DNA from: Silene conica
Lineage: Eukaryota; Streptophyta; Magnoliopsida; Caryophyllales; Caryophyllaceae
Assembly (NCBI GenBank): GCA_029255685.2
Contig: CM055319.2
Location: forward strand, 22,042,247-22,106,246
Direction of reading: 5' to 3'
Length of the DNA: 64,000 nucleotides
Shown here: positions 22,666 to 33,185 of the stretch, piece after piece
How the letters are laid out: each line of letters opens with the position of its first letter
Numbering within the stretch: the first letter of the stretch is position 1
The notes under the pieces: model-generated
Told to the model about the DNA's origin: nothing
Seen by the model: only the letters and a program-made list of their open reading frames with translations
Databases searched by the model: none
Made by a program: the position numbers and the translations under genes

Positions 22666-23732
22666 CTAGTGTTAAACCCGTGCAAATTGCACGGGTATAT
22701 TTTTAGAAAAAATATGGTGGATAATTAATATTACCGAATAGTGTCAATAATATGTGAATATTGTGCATTCAATTTCTATTATATTGATAATACGTTAAAA
22801 TACACATGATAATAATAATGGTATTTATATATCCATTCTTTTATTGTTTTTTTAAATAGATATATATGTTATTTCAAGGTTTATTTTGTACCGTTATGTT
22901 TATGATTTGATTTCGCAAAATATATAAATTTGTAAACTATTATTGGTTGTTATATTAATATTATGTTATTTTTATTGTTTTTTAATTTAGTATTGTCGCT
23001 TTTTTTTCGATTGCAAAAATGCACGGGTATATTTAACCGGTATACTTTTAAGAACATCGATATAATATATCGATATATTGTTTATTCTAATTATTTATTA
23101 TTTATTGGAATTTTTTAACTTTACTCAATTTTGTTTTTAAATTTAGTATTGTCGCTTTTTTCGATTGCAAAAATGCACCGGTATATATTTAACGGGTATA
23201 CTCTTGCCAGAAATTAAAATTTCATGTTTATGAATTTATATAAAAAAAATTTACGTAATATTTCTTAAACTACGTTATCAGGTATTTATTTAGAATTTCA
23301 GACGGTTATTTCTCAGGAAATTCATAAATGAAATTGTGGTTTATTCTAAAATTTTAATACCATAAACCGTTTTAATGTTAAAACAGTTGTGCAAATTATT
23401 AACTATCCACAAGTATATTCAATCTCGCTATTAATCCTTACATAAAATTTACGGTTTATTTTTGTAAAATCAAAATAGTTGTGCAAATGGATTACGCAAT
23501 TTTACACGAGTTTTTCGTAAAATTTCATGTTTACGAATTTATATAAAAATGTTACGTAATATTTCTTAAACTACGATATCAGGTATATATTTAGAATTTC
23601 AGGCGGTTATTTCCTAGGAAATTCATAAAAGAAATTGCGGGACCCACTTGAGAGAATTAAAAAAAAATATCACAATTGCATTGATGATGTGACGCGTCGA
23701 GAAATCCTGAAATGATTCAGTAATTATATAGA
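22666..23732 (-). mobile_element. Small non-autonomous Helitron
   Basis: On the minus strand the element starts TCTATATAATTACTGAATC at 23732, preceded by A, a classic plant Helitron 5' end. It finishes with the hairpin ACCCGTGCAA/TTGCACGGGT, a 6-base spacer and CTAG at 22669-22666. The base after CTAG is G rather than the expected T. Size is 1067 bp with no RepHel coding. It lies about 125 bp upstream of the Yippee-like start codon, so it may form part of that promoter region. Confidence 0.82.
23017..23640. repeat. Internal duplications in the Helitron
   Basis: GATTGCAAAAATGCACGGG (about 23010) recurs as GATTGCAAAAATGCACCGG (about 23163), both echoing the 3' hairpin. A second pair, about 120 bp each at 23212-23337 and 23515-23638, shares ACGTAATATTTCTTAAACTA and GAAATTCATAAA with a 301-bp offset. 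Confidence 0.7.
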
Positions 23733-23943
23733 TAAGATTGTTGGAACACTCAAAATTGCGACTAATTATCTCACGCTTTACTTCTTTGTCATTTTCGTCT
23801 CAAATGATGTGGTTACTAGTTAGGAAAGAGCTTGAGGGGTGTTTCTTTCGGGTATCGTTTGGAATTAGGAATTACACTACTAATTTTAGAGTAGGTTTGG
23901 TCTAACGGGTTTAAAAATTTCTTTTTGTTTTTGGAGCTTAATT

Positions 23944-24560
23944 TCTTCGCAATTACTTTTTCGCATACGGATTTTACTACTTCACGCACCCTTTGTCATT
24001 AACTTTCCGTATCATACCCTTTCCCAAAACCTAAACAATTAAGTCTTGTATATACTTTTTTTTCTCTAAAATCAAATCTAATTATTTTACAAACATGAAT
24101 AATGGGACTATAATTTTTAAATTGATGAAGATGATTAGAGATTGGTGGGTGCGTTTATTGCGTTTGAAGGATTGAATACTACTCCGTAGATGTTGCTGTG
24201 GTCGCCTACCATTTAGTCTTAATCTCTTCTTTTTATTTTTCACACAATGTTGGATACAACTATTCATTCCAATATTCATAAAATATACAAAGGTTTTTCC
24301 GCCAAATTTCATTATGCCATATTACCATCTCTGATTTCCTTCTCCTTTCTTTCTTTCTTTGAGGTCGATCGGAGCAACGCTGGTTGGCGATTGAACTGAC
24401 TGGAGCAAGGGGTACGGAATAGAGGGGATGTGGTGAAGGGGAGATTAGGAAAGGGAGGAAAACAATCGATTAGGTGGGTGAATAGAAAAATTGACAAGGC
24501 TAAAATTGTAAAAAGACGTATTTGAATGAGTAAAATTCGTATGTGAAAAAGCACATCCCT
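23944..24560. mobile_element. TIR element, family 'CTTTTTCRCATACG', copy A
   Basis: The left end has ACTTTTTCGCATACGGATTT and the right end has AAATTCGTATGTGAAAAAGC, inverted copies of each other over about 30 bases. Three more copies lie in this window (29205-29905, 45511-46375, and a right end at about 49650). The size and ends suggest a non-autonomous MULE or MITE. I see no target-site duplication with confidence. Confidence 0.65.
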
Positions 24561-24826
24561 AATTTTTTTTAAAAATGTTTCTCAAAACTAAAAGCATCAA
24601 ATTGTTGTTTCTATTTTTAAGGACAAAAATATGGTTTTTGAGTTTTTAAAAAACTACTTTTATTTTAATTTTTTTTCGGTGATGAGGGGTTTAATCTCCC
24701 AGACCCATGCATTCCCGCACTACCACACGGACCATGTAAATCACCCCCTTTGGGAGCTGTAGTGGCCAAGTAGTAATCGCCACAGCTGCAGCGGCCAAGT
24801 GGTCATCGCCACAGTTGGTAATTGAA

Positions 24827-25570
24827 CATGGGACTAGGGATGTCAATGGGGCGGGGCGGGTGCGGAGGGGGGTCAACCCGCGAACTATAAATGCGCACCC
24901 GCACCCGCGCCCGCCCCGCGACCCGCGGCGGGTTGAACCTTTCAAAACCGTCTCCGCCCAGCGGGGACCCGTTGACCCGCCTATCTCCTCAAGAAATGCA
25001 AATCGTGAATGTAAAATATACTAGTCGTGTATTACTTATACAAAAAAGTTTTTGCAAAATGCATTAACATTCAATTAACTAGAGTCCGTAAGCCATGAAA
25101 CGGTTTTACATACAAATATACCACGAAACACATGCACAAACCGGGAGAGGACCGAAGTGGCCTATCATTGGAATTAAGTGCAAATTCTGACAAAGTACTA
25201 GAAGAGTAAACAAAACTACAAAACAAATAAACACTGTTCAGTTTTTCATCTTCAGTTCTTTAGCTCCGTTTACCATTTTAAGTTATTTTTTTTATCTATA
25301 TACTCCGTATATATTACTATTAGATATTATTATTTATTAGGTGGGTATAAGCGGGGCGGGGACATGTGGGGCGGGGCGAGCGGGGTGGGTGTGGGGCGGG
25401 GTGGGTGTGGGGCGGGTCTCATGTGATACCCGCACCCGCCCCGCGACCCGCGACGAATGATGCTTTTGAAACTCATCCCCGCCCCACGACCCACCAAATC
25501 ATTATCCACACCCGCCCCACGTGGGGGGATGCGGGGCGAGACCCGCCCCATTGACATCCCTACATGGGAC
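24827..25570. mobile_element. Non-autonomous hAT (Ac-like) element with perfect 8-bp TSD
   Basis: The element is 24835-25562 (728 bp), starting TAGGGATGTCAATGGGG and ending CCCCATTGACATCCCTA, perfect terminal inverted repeats close to the Ac/Ds TIR start TAGGGATGAAA. It is flanked by CATGGGAC on both sides (24827-24834 and 25563-25570). The subterminal zones are long GC-rich GGGGCGGG / CCCGCCCC runs, extreme against the AT-rich surroundings. No transposase frame is seen. Confidence 0.92.
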
Positions 25571-26473
25571 CTCTCAACTCCTGCATTTCTACAAGTTTTA
25601 AGGTTTAACTCAATTACCACTAGACTAACACCACTTGGTTAAGTTTTAAAAAAAAATTTAAAAAAAAAAAAAAACAAAAAAAACTTGTTTGGCCAATATG
25701 TGTTTTTGAACTCAAAAACAATTTCAAAAGTTAGGCCAAACACACACTTAAATTCGTATAAAAAATGCACAGATTGTAATAATAAGCGTTATTGTTGAAT
25801 GTAGAAATAATAACCATTTTTCATTTATTTCCCACCTAATTTCCGGCAAATCCTCCGATATTTACTACAACATTACTACATTTACAGGTGACAATCGGGT
25901 CATTCGGGTGGTTATCGGTAGGGTTAAAGCGATTCAGGTTTGGTCGGGTCGTGTTGCTTATTCAAGTCGGGATTCAGTTTGGGTCACTTACATGTCATGT
26001 TAATCGGGTAAAAAACTAAAACATGTCGGTTCGGGTTCGGATCGGTTGACCAATGGATTGAGACGTATTGGGTCAATATTCTTGATTGAGTCGAGATTGG
26101 TTTGGTCGGTTCGGGTTCGGAACCGTTGACCAATGGATTGAGACGTATTGGGTCAATATTATTGATTGAGTCGAGATTGGTCGTTTTATGGATCGAGTCG
26201 ATTATATCGTCGGGTTAAGTTTTAAAGAAAATAGCGTCAAACCACAAATCGGACCAAAGAGTCGGTGTTCTTTTGTAGGGTCACTTTTGAATTTATGAAG
26301 ATATTGGATTAGATGAACTCAATATAAAAAGTATTCGTAAAACATACGACTATAAAAGTTAATGTTAATATAGTTTTTGTGAACACGTACACTAATCACA
26401 TGAATACATTAATCTTGAAAACAATAATACCTTAAATTTCAATAATACCTCAATTTTTTTCCCGATTAGGTTT
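25571..26473. repeat. AT-rich spacer with CGGGT-rich repeat and an 81-bp tandem duplication
   Basis: From about 25885 (ACAGGTGACAATCGGGTC) to 26230 the sequence is rich in CGGGT and GGTTCGG words, like one end of a hAT-type non-autonomous element. Within it, TTGACCAATGGATTGAGACG occurs at about 26046 and 26127, showing an almost perfect tandem copy of about 81 bp. No gene is seen. Confidence 0.6.
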
Positions 26474-26789
26474 TGTAGACGACATTTTACTAAACGTAGA
26501 CGGCGTTTTTCATAAAAAGACGAAAATACCCTTGACCACTTTCTCTCACTAGAAAAATTCTCTGAAATTCTTGAGAAAACCCGATTAATTCATCTAAAAC
26601 CAAAAAAATTTCAAACTCGAATATCATCTAAAATTCATGACGGAATCTCATTCAACCAATTATTCGGCTAGTTATCAAATTCTTAACATTTTATTAATTA
26701 TGTTATGTTTAATTTATAGTTTTGTATTAGATATTTAGATTAATGATAGAAATCCGTTTTTTTTTCAATTAGTTGCAAATATAACATTC

Positions 26790-27345
26790 ACGGTTTGTCC
26801 ATGGAACAGACATTGAATGTCATTGTCCATTCCATGGCCGGACATTGACATTCAATGTCTGGCCATAGAGTGATCAATGACATTCAATGTCTGTCCATGG
26901 AGTGAACAATGACATTGAATGACTTGTTCACTCCATGGACAGACATTGAATGTCATTGTTCACTCCATGGTCGCACATTGAATGTCAATGTCCCGCCCAT
27001 GGACAATTTTTTTTTAGTTTTCGATTATTAGTCCCATTCCAATGCTTGCAAACATATCATTCAATGTCTGTCAATGGATAGACATTGAATGTCGTTCATT
27101 CCATGGCCAGACATTGAATGTCAATGTCCGCCCATGGAATGAACAATGACATTCATTGTCTATCCATGGACAGACATTGAATGTCATTGTTCAGTCCATG
27201 GGCAGACATTATTGAATGTCAATGTCCGGCCATGGACTGGACAATGAGATTCAATGTCTGTCCATGGATAGACATTGAATATCATTGTCCAGTCCATGGC
27301 CGGACATTGACATTCAATGTCCCGCCCATGGACATTTTTTTTTTT
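26790..27345. repeat. Left palindromic array of the foldback MULE
   Basis: About 16 units of roughly 33 bp. Each has CCATGG (or one-base variants such as CCATAG and CAATGG) and the odd palindrome ACATTGAATGT, linked by CATTGTTCA, CAATGTCCG or CAGTC-like spacers. Because both cores are palindromes the array can pair within and between units. Minus-strand open frames here are by-products of the repeat. Confidence 0.88.
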
Positions 27346-27434
27346 TAGTTTTCGATTATTATTCCTCATTTTAACGTAATTTAGTACTTTGTTTTTCGTT
27401 TAAGTTAGTTTATGTTACTTAATCTAAAATATAT

Positions 27435-27700
27435 ATGCTAACCAATACTAAATTTTCAATTAATAGGATTCGTTCGACGAATTTGGTTGATTATAATCGT
27501 TTGTTCTTTACGGATCGTGGATTTGAAAATCGTGATGAAGCATTTGGTTGGGCAAAATCGACTGCGTTTTCGAATGGTTTTGCTTTGGTAAAAGCAAATC
27601 ATGGGCGTAAAAGTCGAAAAGGAGACGGTTTGTTATCATGTTATTTTCGATGTTCAAGAAAAGGTTTACCTCTTCCAAGTGAAATTGTAACCGTTTTAGT
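27435..27700 (+). pseudogene. MULE/FAR1-type transposase N-terminal domain fragment
   Basis: The reading RGFENRDEAFGWAKSTAF, SNGFALVKANHGRKSRKG and LLSCYFRCSRKG matches the N-terminal FAR1/MULE DNA-binding domain (F.sRdE...WA...A...GF...; later C.R.G.). It stops after about 100 codons, with no MULE catalytic domain. An inverted partial copy (AFGWAKSIAFSNGF-like on the minus strand) lies at 28075-28190 in the other arm. Confidence 0.72.
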
Positions 27701-28304
27701 TAAATTGTACTATGTTGTTTTAAGTTTTCTATTGTTTTAATTAAATAGTACTATGTTGTTTTAAGTTTTCTATGGTTTTAATTAAACTAAATAGTCAACA
27801 AACTAAAAAACTACAAAGTTAACAAACTAAAACGGTAACTTAATTCGCGTTTGAAACGTACTGGATTATGCAACATTGTCAAATTTATGCGCTGGAAACA
27901 TTGGTAACATGAACAACGAAAAAATCAACATTCTTTCTGTTTACGACGACTACATTTTCTAATTATAACGGTAACATTTTCTAATTATAACGGTAACATT
28001 TTCAAATTAAAACGGTAAAAGCAATCGATTTTGAACATGCTAGAATCGATAAACTTGCCTTGAACATGCTCGAAAGCTTTATCACGACTTTCAAATCAAA
28101 ACCGTTTGAAAAGGCAATCGATTTTGCCCAACCAAATGCTTCATCACGATTAATCAGCCAAATTCCTCGAACGAATCCTATTAATTGAAAATTTATTATT
28201 TGTTAGCATATATATTTTAAATTAAGCAACATAAATTAACTTAAACGGAAAATAAAGTACTAAATTACGTTGAAATGGGGAATACTAATCGATAATTACA
28301 AAAA

Positions 28305-28725
28305 AAAGTTTGTCCATGGGCCGGACATTGAATGTCAATATCCGACCATGGAATGAACAATGAGATTGAATGTCTGACCATGGATAGACATTGAATGTCA
28401 TTGTTCATTCCATGGCCGGACATTGAATGTCAATGTCCGACCATGGAATGAACAATGAGATTGAATGTCTGACCATGGATAGACATTGAATGTCATTGTT
28501 CATTCCATGGCCGGACATTCAATCTCATTATTGTTCATTCCATGGCTTGACATTGACATTCAATGTCCGGCCATGGAATGAACAATGAGATTCAATGTCT
28601 GACCATGGATAGACATTGAATATCATTGTCCAGTCCATGGCCGGACATTGACAATGTCCGGCCATGGAATGAACAATGACATTCAATGTTCGTTCCATGG
28701 ACAGACCGTGAATGCTATGTTTGCA
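28305..28725. repeat. Right palindromic array of the foldback MULE
   Basis: About 12 units of the CCATGG / ACATTGAATGT type in inverted orientation to 26790-27345. Several consecutive units from 28330 to 28520 repeat with a period of about 99 bp (for example GACCATGGATAGACATTGAA three times), suggesting later tandem growth in this arm. Confidence 0.85.
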
Positions 28726-29134
28726 ACGCATTGAAAAAATCGATTTTTATCATTAGTCTAACACGAAACTAAAAATTAAACATAACATATAATTAATTGT
28801 TAATTCTATGATTTTGGTGTTTTAAATTTTTTCGGGTTTTAGATGAATTAATCGGGTTTTCGCATGAATTTCAGAAAATTTTTCTAGTGAGAGAAAGTGG
28901 TCAAGGGCATTTTCGTCTTTTTTTATGAAAAACGCCGTCTACGTTTACTAAATTGTCGTCTACAAAAACCAACCCCCATTTTTTTCTAATAATCATATAC
29001 TCGAATATAATCATATCGTTAACACAATAATATCTAATTTTTAGTATCTACTGATGTGCAAGTAGATTGCAAAATTTGCTTCCTTGTTTAAAACACTCCT
29101 CAACACAAACCCTGCATCAATATACATATATACA

Positions 29135-29190
29135 CTAGTTTAGAATCCATGCAAAGTTGCACGGGCATGTATAGATGAAATTTTACAATT
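29135..29190 (-). mobile_element. Helitron 3' terminus (minus strand)
   Basis: On the minus strand CCCGTGCAACTTTGCATGG forms an imperfect hairpin, then ATTCTAAA and CTAG at 29138-29135, followed by T as expected. The 5' terminus to the right was not found, so the length is unknown. Confidence 0.6.
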
Positions 29191-29204
29191 TTATATTAGA
29201 GTGT

Positions 29205-29905
29205 TGATTTTCGTAGTACAATTTTTACTCAATATAATACATTTCTCCCCAATTTACCCCTATCATTTCCACATTGTGTAATCCGGACTACATAAAAAAA
29301 GTAAGTGTCCTACATTCACATATTAACTCCTATGCGTGTGGCCAGCAACACTTATCGCCTTATTCCCCTGCCATCGTTTTGCCACCGCTGTCAAGATGAC
29401 ATCGATGCTCAACGAAGTGAACGAACGTTTATCACCCGTATACTACCATTGCAATTACCCCACCTCAACCATGCCATGCCCTTTGCAACCTTCCGTCTGC
29501 GTTGCCCTCCTCCTACACCGCTTATTGTCAGTTGTTCTTCACTTGCGCCGCTCATTCCCGCTGTTTTTCGCTCACGCCGCCAGCCAACCACAAGGTGCAC
29601 AACCCAACAACAAATCCGCAAATTGATAATTTATAATTAACCACAAACCCTAAATTATAACAATAAATAAAAAAATACATTAGTTTAATCCATAATTATA
29701 CCATTAACATATTAAAAACATGTTTGACGATCAAATTATAATCTGTAACTGACAAATTGTGATTAATTTAAGAGGCCGGTTGTATTGTTTGTATTTAGGG
29801 AAATTAGGTTTAGAGAGCTTCGAAGAAAAGGGTACACAAATGGAAATTAATGTGTAAAATTTACCGTAATGAGTAAAAATCGTACTGCGAAAATAAATTA
29901 CATTA
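29205..29905. mobile_element. TIR element, family 'CTTTTTCRCATACG', copy D
   Basis: Left end ATTTTCGTAGTACAATTTTT and right end AAAAATCGTACTGCGAAAAT are inverted copies and resemble the ends of copies A and B. The centre (29330-29600) is C-rich and shows open frames without recognisable domains; they may be captured host sequence. Confidence 0.6.
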
Positions 29906-30050
29906 TATTATCATTGTATTAATAAGAGTATGTAATACTTTATGTAAATGATCTACTTTACATTAAAATTAAAATGTAGCCTCATTGTGTTAACCATAAG
30001 CTCATTCAATAGTGATATGCAACATTGACCTATAAAAAGATAAAGTTATA

Positions 30051-30246
30051 CTCCCTCATATTCTATATATTATTCTCCTTTCATTTTTGCCCCAAAAATA
30101 AGGAATATGATTTGGACCACACAAAACACAATGGCCCACCTACCATTGAATTTAGACCACACAAATGCTTCCAAAAAAGGAAATAGGGAAGAAAACCCGA
30201 ATAACCGAATAAGGAAATAGGGAACAATACATAGAATAGGAGGGAG
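30051..30246. mobile_element. Stowaway MITE (196 bp)
   Basis: Starts CTCCCTCATATTCTAT and ends ATAGAATAGGAGGGAG, inverted copies with one extra base, flanked by TA (30049-30050 and 30247-30248). This is the standard Tc1/mariner-type Stowaway layout. Confidence 0.85.
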
Positions 30247-30607
30247 TATTAAATTCTTCGCCACAGTGGATTAGCCAGTAGGTCCGCCAATTAATTATTT
30301 AACTTTTAAAGTTTTGAACTTTATTTTAATCGAAGGTATACATATAATTGAGATATAGGGGTAAGACAAATTGATGGATCACCGGAATGCTCACCCAGAA
30401 GCAGTTTTACCCAGCGAATTTAGCATTGCCTCATAAAAACTAGGAAGTATACACACACATTTGCTTCTAATATCAAATTAAATCCAAGATCGTAAATGTA
30501 GGGTGGGAAAAAAATATTTTAAGGATATATTAAAAAATATGACATCCCCAAGAAACAAAAGAATAATTAAGAAAACCAATAATAAATTAAAAGGTTATGT
30601 GTGTTTT

Positions 30608-31087
30608 AGACCTGTCAAAACCTGACTGGATCTGATCCAGTATTTTAGGGTCAAAGACCCATAAATCTTGACCCGCGACCCGTAATGACCCGTTATGCTA
30701 TGGTTGAAATTCGACCCAACCCGTTTGACCCGATGATTTGAATATAAATTAAGAATATAATCTTAATATTTTTATATTATATTTGAAATAATAAATATAA
30801 TTTTAAGAGTTTAATTAAAAAAGTAATTTAAAAGTCTATTTTATATATCTTTTAAACATTAAAAGATAAAATAATTATTAAAATAATGTATATAATAATA
30901 TTATTAATATAAAGTATGATTTAGTTTTAGTTTTATATTTTTTCGGCTAAAAAATGATAAAATAAAAGACGTTATAAACTTTTTCTCCGACACGTACTAT
31001 GACCCCAACTCGGCCCGATACCCATATGACCGACCCGTATTCTAAACCGACCTGAGACCCAACCCCGACCCGTTTGGCAGGTCCAAG
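30608..31087. mobile_element. hAT-like non-autonomous element with CGACCCG-rich ends
   Basis: The left end TTAGACCTGTCAAAACCTGA and the right end CCCGTTTGGCAGGTCC are imperfect inverted repeats. Subterminal zones are rich in GACCCG words; the middle is almost pure A/T. The 8-base flanks do not match clearly, so the assignment is tentative. Confidence 0.55.
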
Positions 31088-32355
31088 CGTGCGTAATCAT
31101 AATCTTTTACCTATATATAAAAATCACGCATTATATTACCTTAATCATACATGTAGATCAGATCATATTTTATCATTAACATTATCCTAGTATTTAAGAC
31201 CGTCTTAAGTTAAGTCGACTCTCACCACGAACGGAAAAAAGTTGTGAAATGTCTTAAGTTAAAACAATATTAAGGAAGATATACTCCCAAAAATTAATCT
31301 TCATTTCTTGACATTAAAGAGTAAAATTTTCATGTTATTTGTCGATCCAATTTTATACAAAATATTTAAAAAGAAAAATACAAAAGTTGCTAAAAATATA
31401 TTGCAGTTAAGAAAAAGTAGAGTACATAATTAGTGTGCACTATAGTCAATGAATTAAAACGTGAGCACCAAAGAAAGTTTCTACGATATAATATGTGACA
31501 TTATTTTACAAAGTAGAGACTTTATTAAAAGCTCAGCATGAAGTAGATTATACATCTTGAATTTTAGAATAAAATTTTAGAGTTTTGTTTTAAAAATTAT
31601 GAATTTTATTATAAAGTGTCTAAGTTTGTTATTTAAACATTATACTAAAAAAAGTTACAATATATCTCAAAAACATTACACATAAGTTCACTTAAATTTA
31701 CGTTTTGATGGAAAAAAAAATTAAAATGTAACTTATAAGCTTCAAACAACTCAGATAAAATACACATATTCTCAATTAAAAATAAAAAATTATAATTAGG
31801 CCCGAGGTAGTACATTTGATGTATGTTCTTTTTTTCTGAAGTAGAGTAGCAAAATCATAATAAAATTTAAAAGTCACTTTTATCCTGAAACTAAAGGATA
31901 AAAGTAAAACTATTAATAAAATTCGTTGTTGAAAGTTATGATGAATAAATACCTTGAAAAAAGTTACCGTTTTGAAAAGGTATAACATGATATATGGATA
32001 GTATTTGTATAAATCAACTTAGCGATGCAGAAAACTTACATCACGCCTAGGCAAAATCCAACGGTCATACCAAACACGTTAACGGAGTCTGGTGAGCACT
32101 AGAGTCATATAACAGCGCACAGTAGGCTTCACATGTAAACACCAAACAACATCTTCAAAAGATATTGCACAAGTATATGAATTATGTGGAAAGAAATAAT
32201 GAAAATTGATTTATAATTTTATATTTAATAGTAGACAAACATCTCAACACTTAGTCAATTTCGGAAAATATTTGAGGCACGAGTCGGTCTCCCTTCCGGT
32301 TGCCCGGCCGATGGGTCTTTCTCCTTAAATCAATTTCCAAACTCAACGTAAGCGC
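31088..32355. other. AT-rich intergenic DNA
   Basis: No gene, RNA gene or clear repeat is seen. From about 32040 the sequence becomes less AT-rich and may belong to the same older repeat that continues at 33186, interrupted by Cassandra. Confidence 0.5.
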
Positions 32356-32461
32356 TGTAACACCCCGACCAAACCTAGGACGGGAAATGTTAGCCACAGT
32401 AGCTCGCCAGGCTATGTACTGGCCCCACAGACCAACACGAGTCCTTTGCCCTCACTCATAC

Positions 32462-32540
32462 GTATCCCAAGAACCTTCCCAGGAGGTCACCCATCCTAAG
32501 ATTACTCTCAGCCAAGCACGCTTAACTTTGGAGTTCTTTC
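32462..32540 (-). repeat. 5S-rRNA-derived segment in Cassandra LTR (3' LTR)
   Basis: On the minus strand: CTCCAAAGTTAAGCGTGCTT, GGCTGAGAGTAATCTTAGGA, then TGGGTGACCTCCTGGGAAGG. These match the box A, intermediate element and box C of plant 5S rRNA genes, the internal Pol III promoter. Confidence 0.92.
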
Positions 32541-32960
32541 GAATAGATAACCATAAAAGAAAGTGCACTTTGTTGATATGAGTAGTACTCTCAATCCCTT
32601 TAAGCACTAGTCATATAAGTCTATCAATGGACCTCTTCAAGGGTTACCCCACCCGAATATCCTATTCGGTTCAATGGAGTATTACACACCCCCACTTGAA
32701 GAACACAACGTCCTCGTTGCGTCTGGTAGCATCCGACCGCAGCCGAGCCAAACCAGGAATCCTCCCCCGCTTGGTTGGTGACCCGGGTATTCTAGACCAC
32801 GGGCGCTCACCAGACGGTCGCAGGGTTGCTCTGATACAATTTGTAACACCTCGGCCCAAACCTAGGACCGAAAATGTTAGCCACGGTAGCTCGTCAGGCT
32901 ATAACTGGCCCCACAGACCAACACGAGTCCTTTCCAGCGCATTTTGTCCTCACTCATGCG

Positions 32961-33046
32961 CATCCCGGGAACCTTCTTAGAAGGTCACCCATCCTAAGAC
33001 TACTCCCAGGCAAGCACGCTTAACTTTGGAGTTCTTTCGCATGGAT
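32961..33046 (-). repeat. 5S-rRNA-derived segment in Cassandra LTR (5' LTR)
   Basis: The same 5S-like boxes as in the other LTR, with small differences: here GGCCTGGGAGTAGTC-like (closer to true 5S) replaces GGCTGAGAGTAATC, and box C reads TGGGTGACCTTCTAAGAAGG. Confidence 0.9.
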
Positions 33047-33185
33047 AACCAGAAAAGAAAGTGAACTTTGTTGATATGAGTAGTACTTTCAATCCCTTTA
33101 AGCACTAGTCATATAAGCCTATCAATGGACCTCTTCAAGGGGTTACCCCACCCGAATATCCTATTCGATTCAATGGAGTATTACA

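Larger units (their letters stand above)
26474..28968. mobile_element. Foldback MULE (FARE-like) with 1-kb inverted arms
   Basis: The two ends are long inverted repeats: TTTTGTAGACGAC... at 26474 matches the reverse complement ending ...GTCGTCTACAAAA at 28968, including CGTAGACGGCGTTTTTCAT and GACCACTTTCTCTCACTAGA. The arms carry a palindromic CCATGG/ACATTGAATGT array and then inverted copies of a transposase fragment. Arms reach about 27585 and 28100, leaving a loop of about 500 bp. Long TIRs plus a MULE-type N-terminal domain suggest a Mutator-derived foldback element comparable to Arabidopsis FARE elements. I found no 9-bp target duplication, so the outer ends are approximate. Confidence 0.82.
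32356..33185 (-). mobile_element. Cassandra TRIM retrotransposon with 5S-rRNA-like LTRs
   Basis: Two LTRs, 32356-32686 (331 bp) and 32842-33185 (344 bp), start TGTAACACC and end GTATTACA as written on the plus strand. Each contains the reverse complement of a 5S-rRNA-like segment. On the minus strand the order is LTR, primer-binding site (TGTATCAGAGC, 32839-32829, one base short of the initiator-Met match), a 155-bp interior, the G-rich tract GTGGGGGTG, then LTR. No protein is encoded. Cassandra is defined by exactly this 5S-derived LTR. The flanks (AGCGC left, GCGTC right) do not give a clean duplication. Confidence 0.93.

Noticed and set aside
24837..25560. CRISPR-like or satellite array from repeated GGGGCGGG words
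   Set aside because: No regular spacer/repeat structure; TIRs and an 8-bp TSD identify a hAT element.
27184..28731. Minus-strand HGRTLNV-type repeated peptides
   Set aside because: They are translations of the CCATGG/ACATTGAATGT array in the foldback element, with no independent support.
29305..29640. C-rich frames as a gene
   Set aside because: They overlap one another in different frames, lack domains and lie inside TIR-family copy D.
29910..29935. TCTTATTAATACAATG (minus strand) as the 5' end of the Helitron ending at 29135
   Set aside because: It is preceded by C rather than A and lacks the usual TCTATA start; not enough support.
32961..33046. Functional 5S rRNA gene
   Set aside because: The similarity is confined to the 3' half of 5S, occurs twice in LTR context and is the known Cassandra signature.
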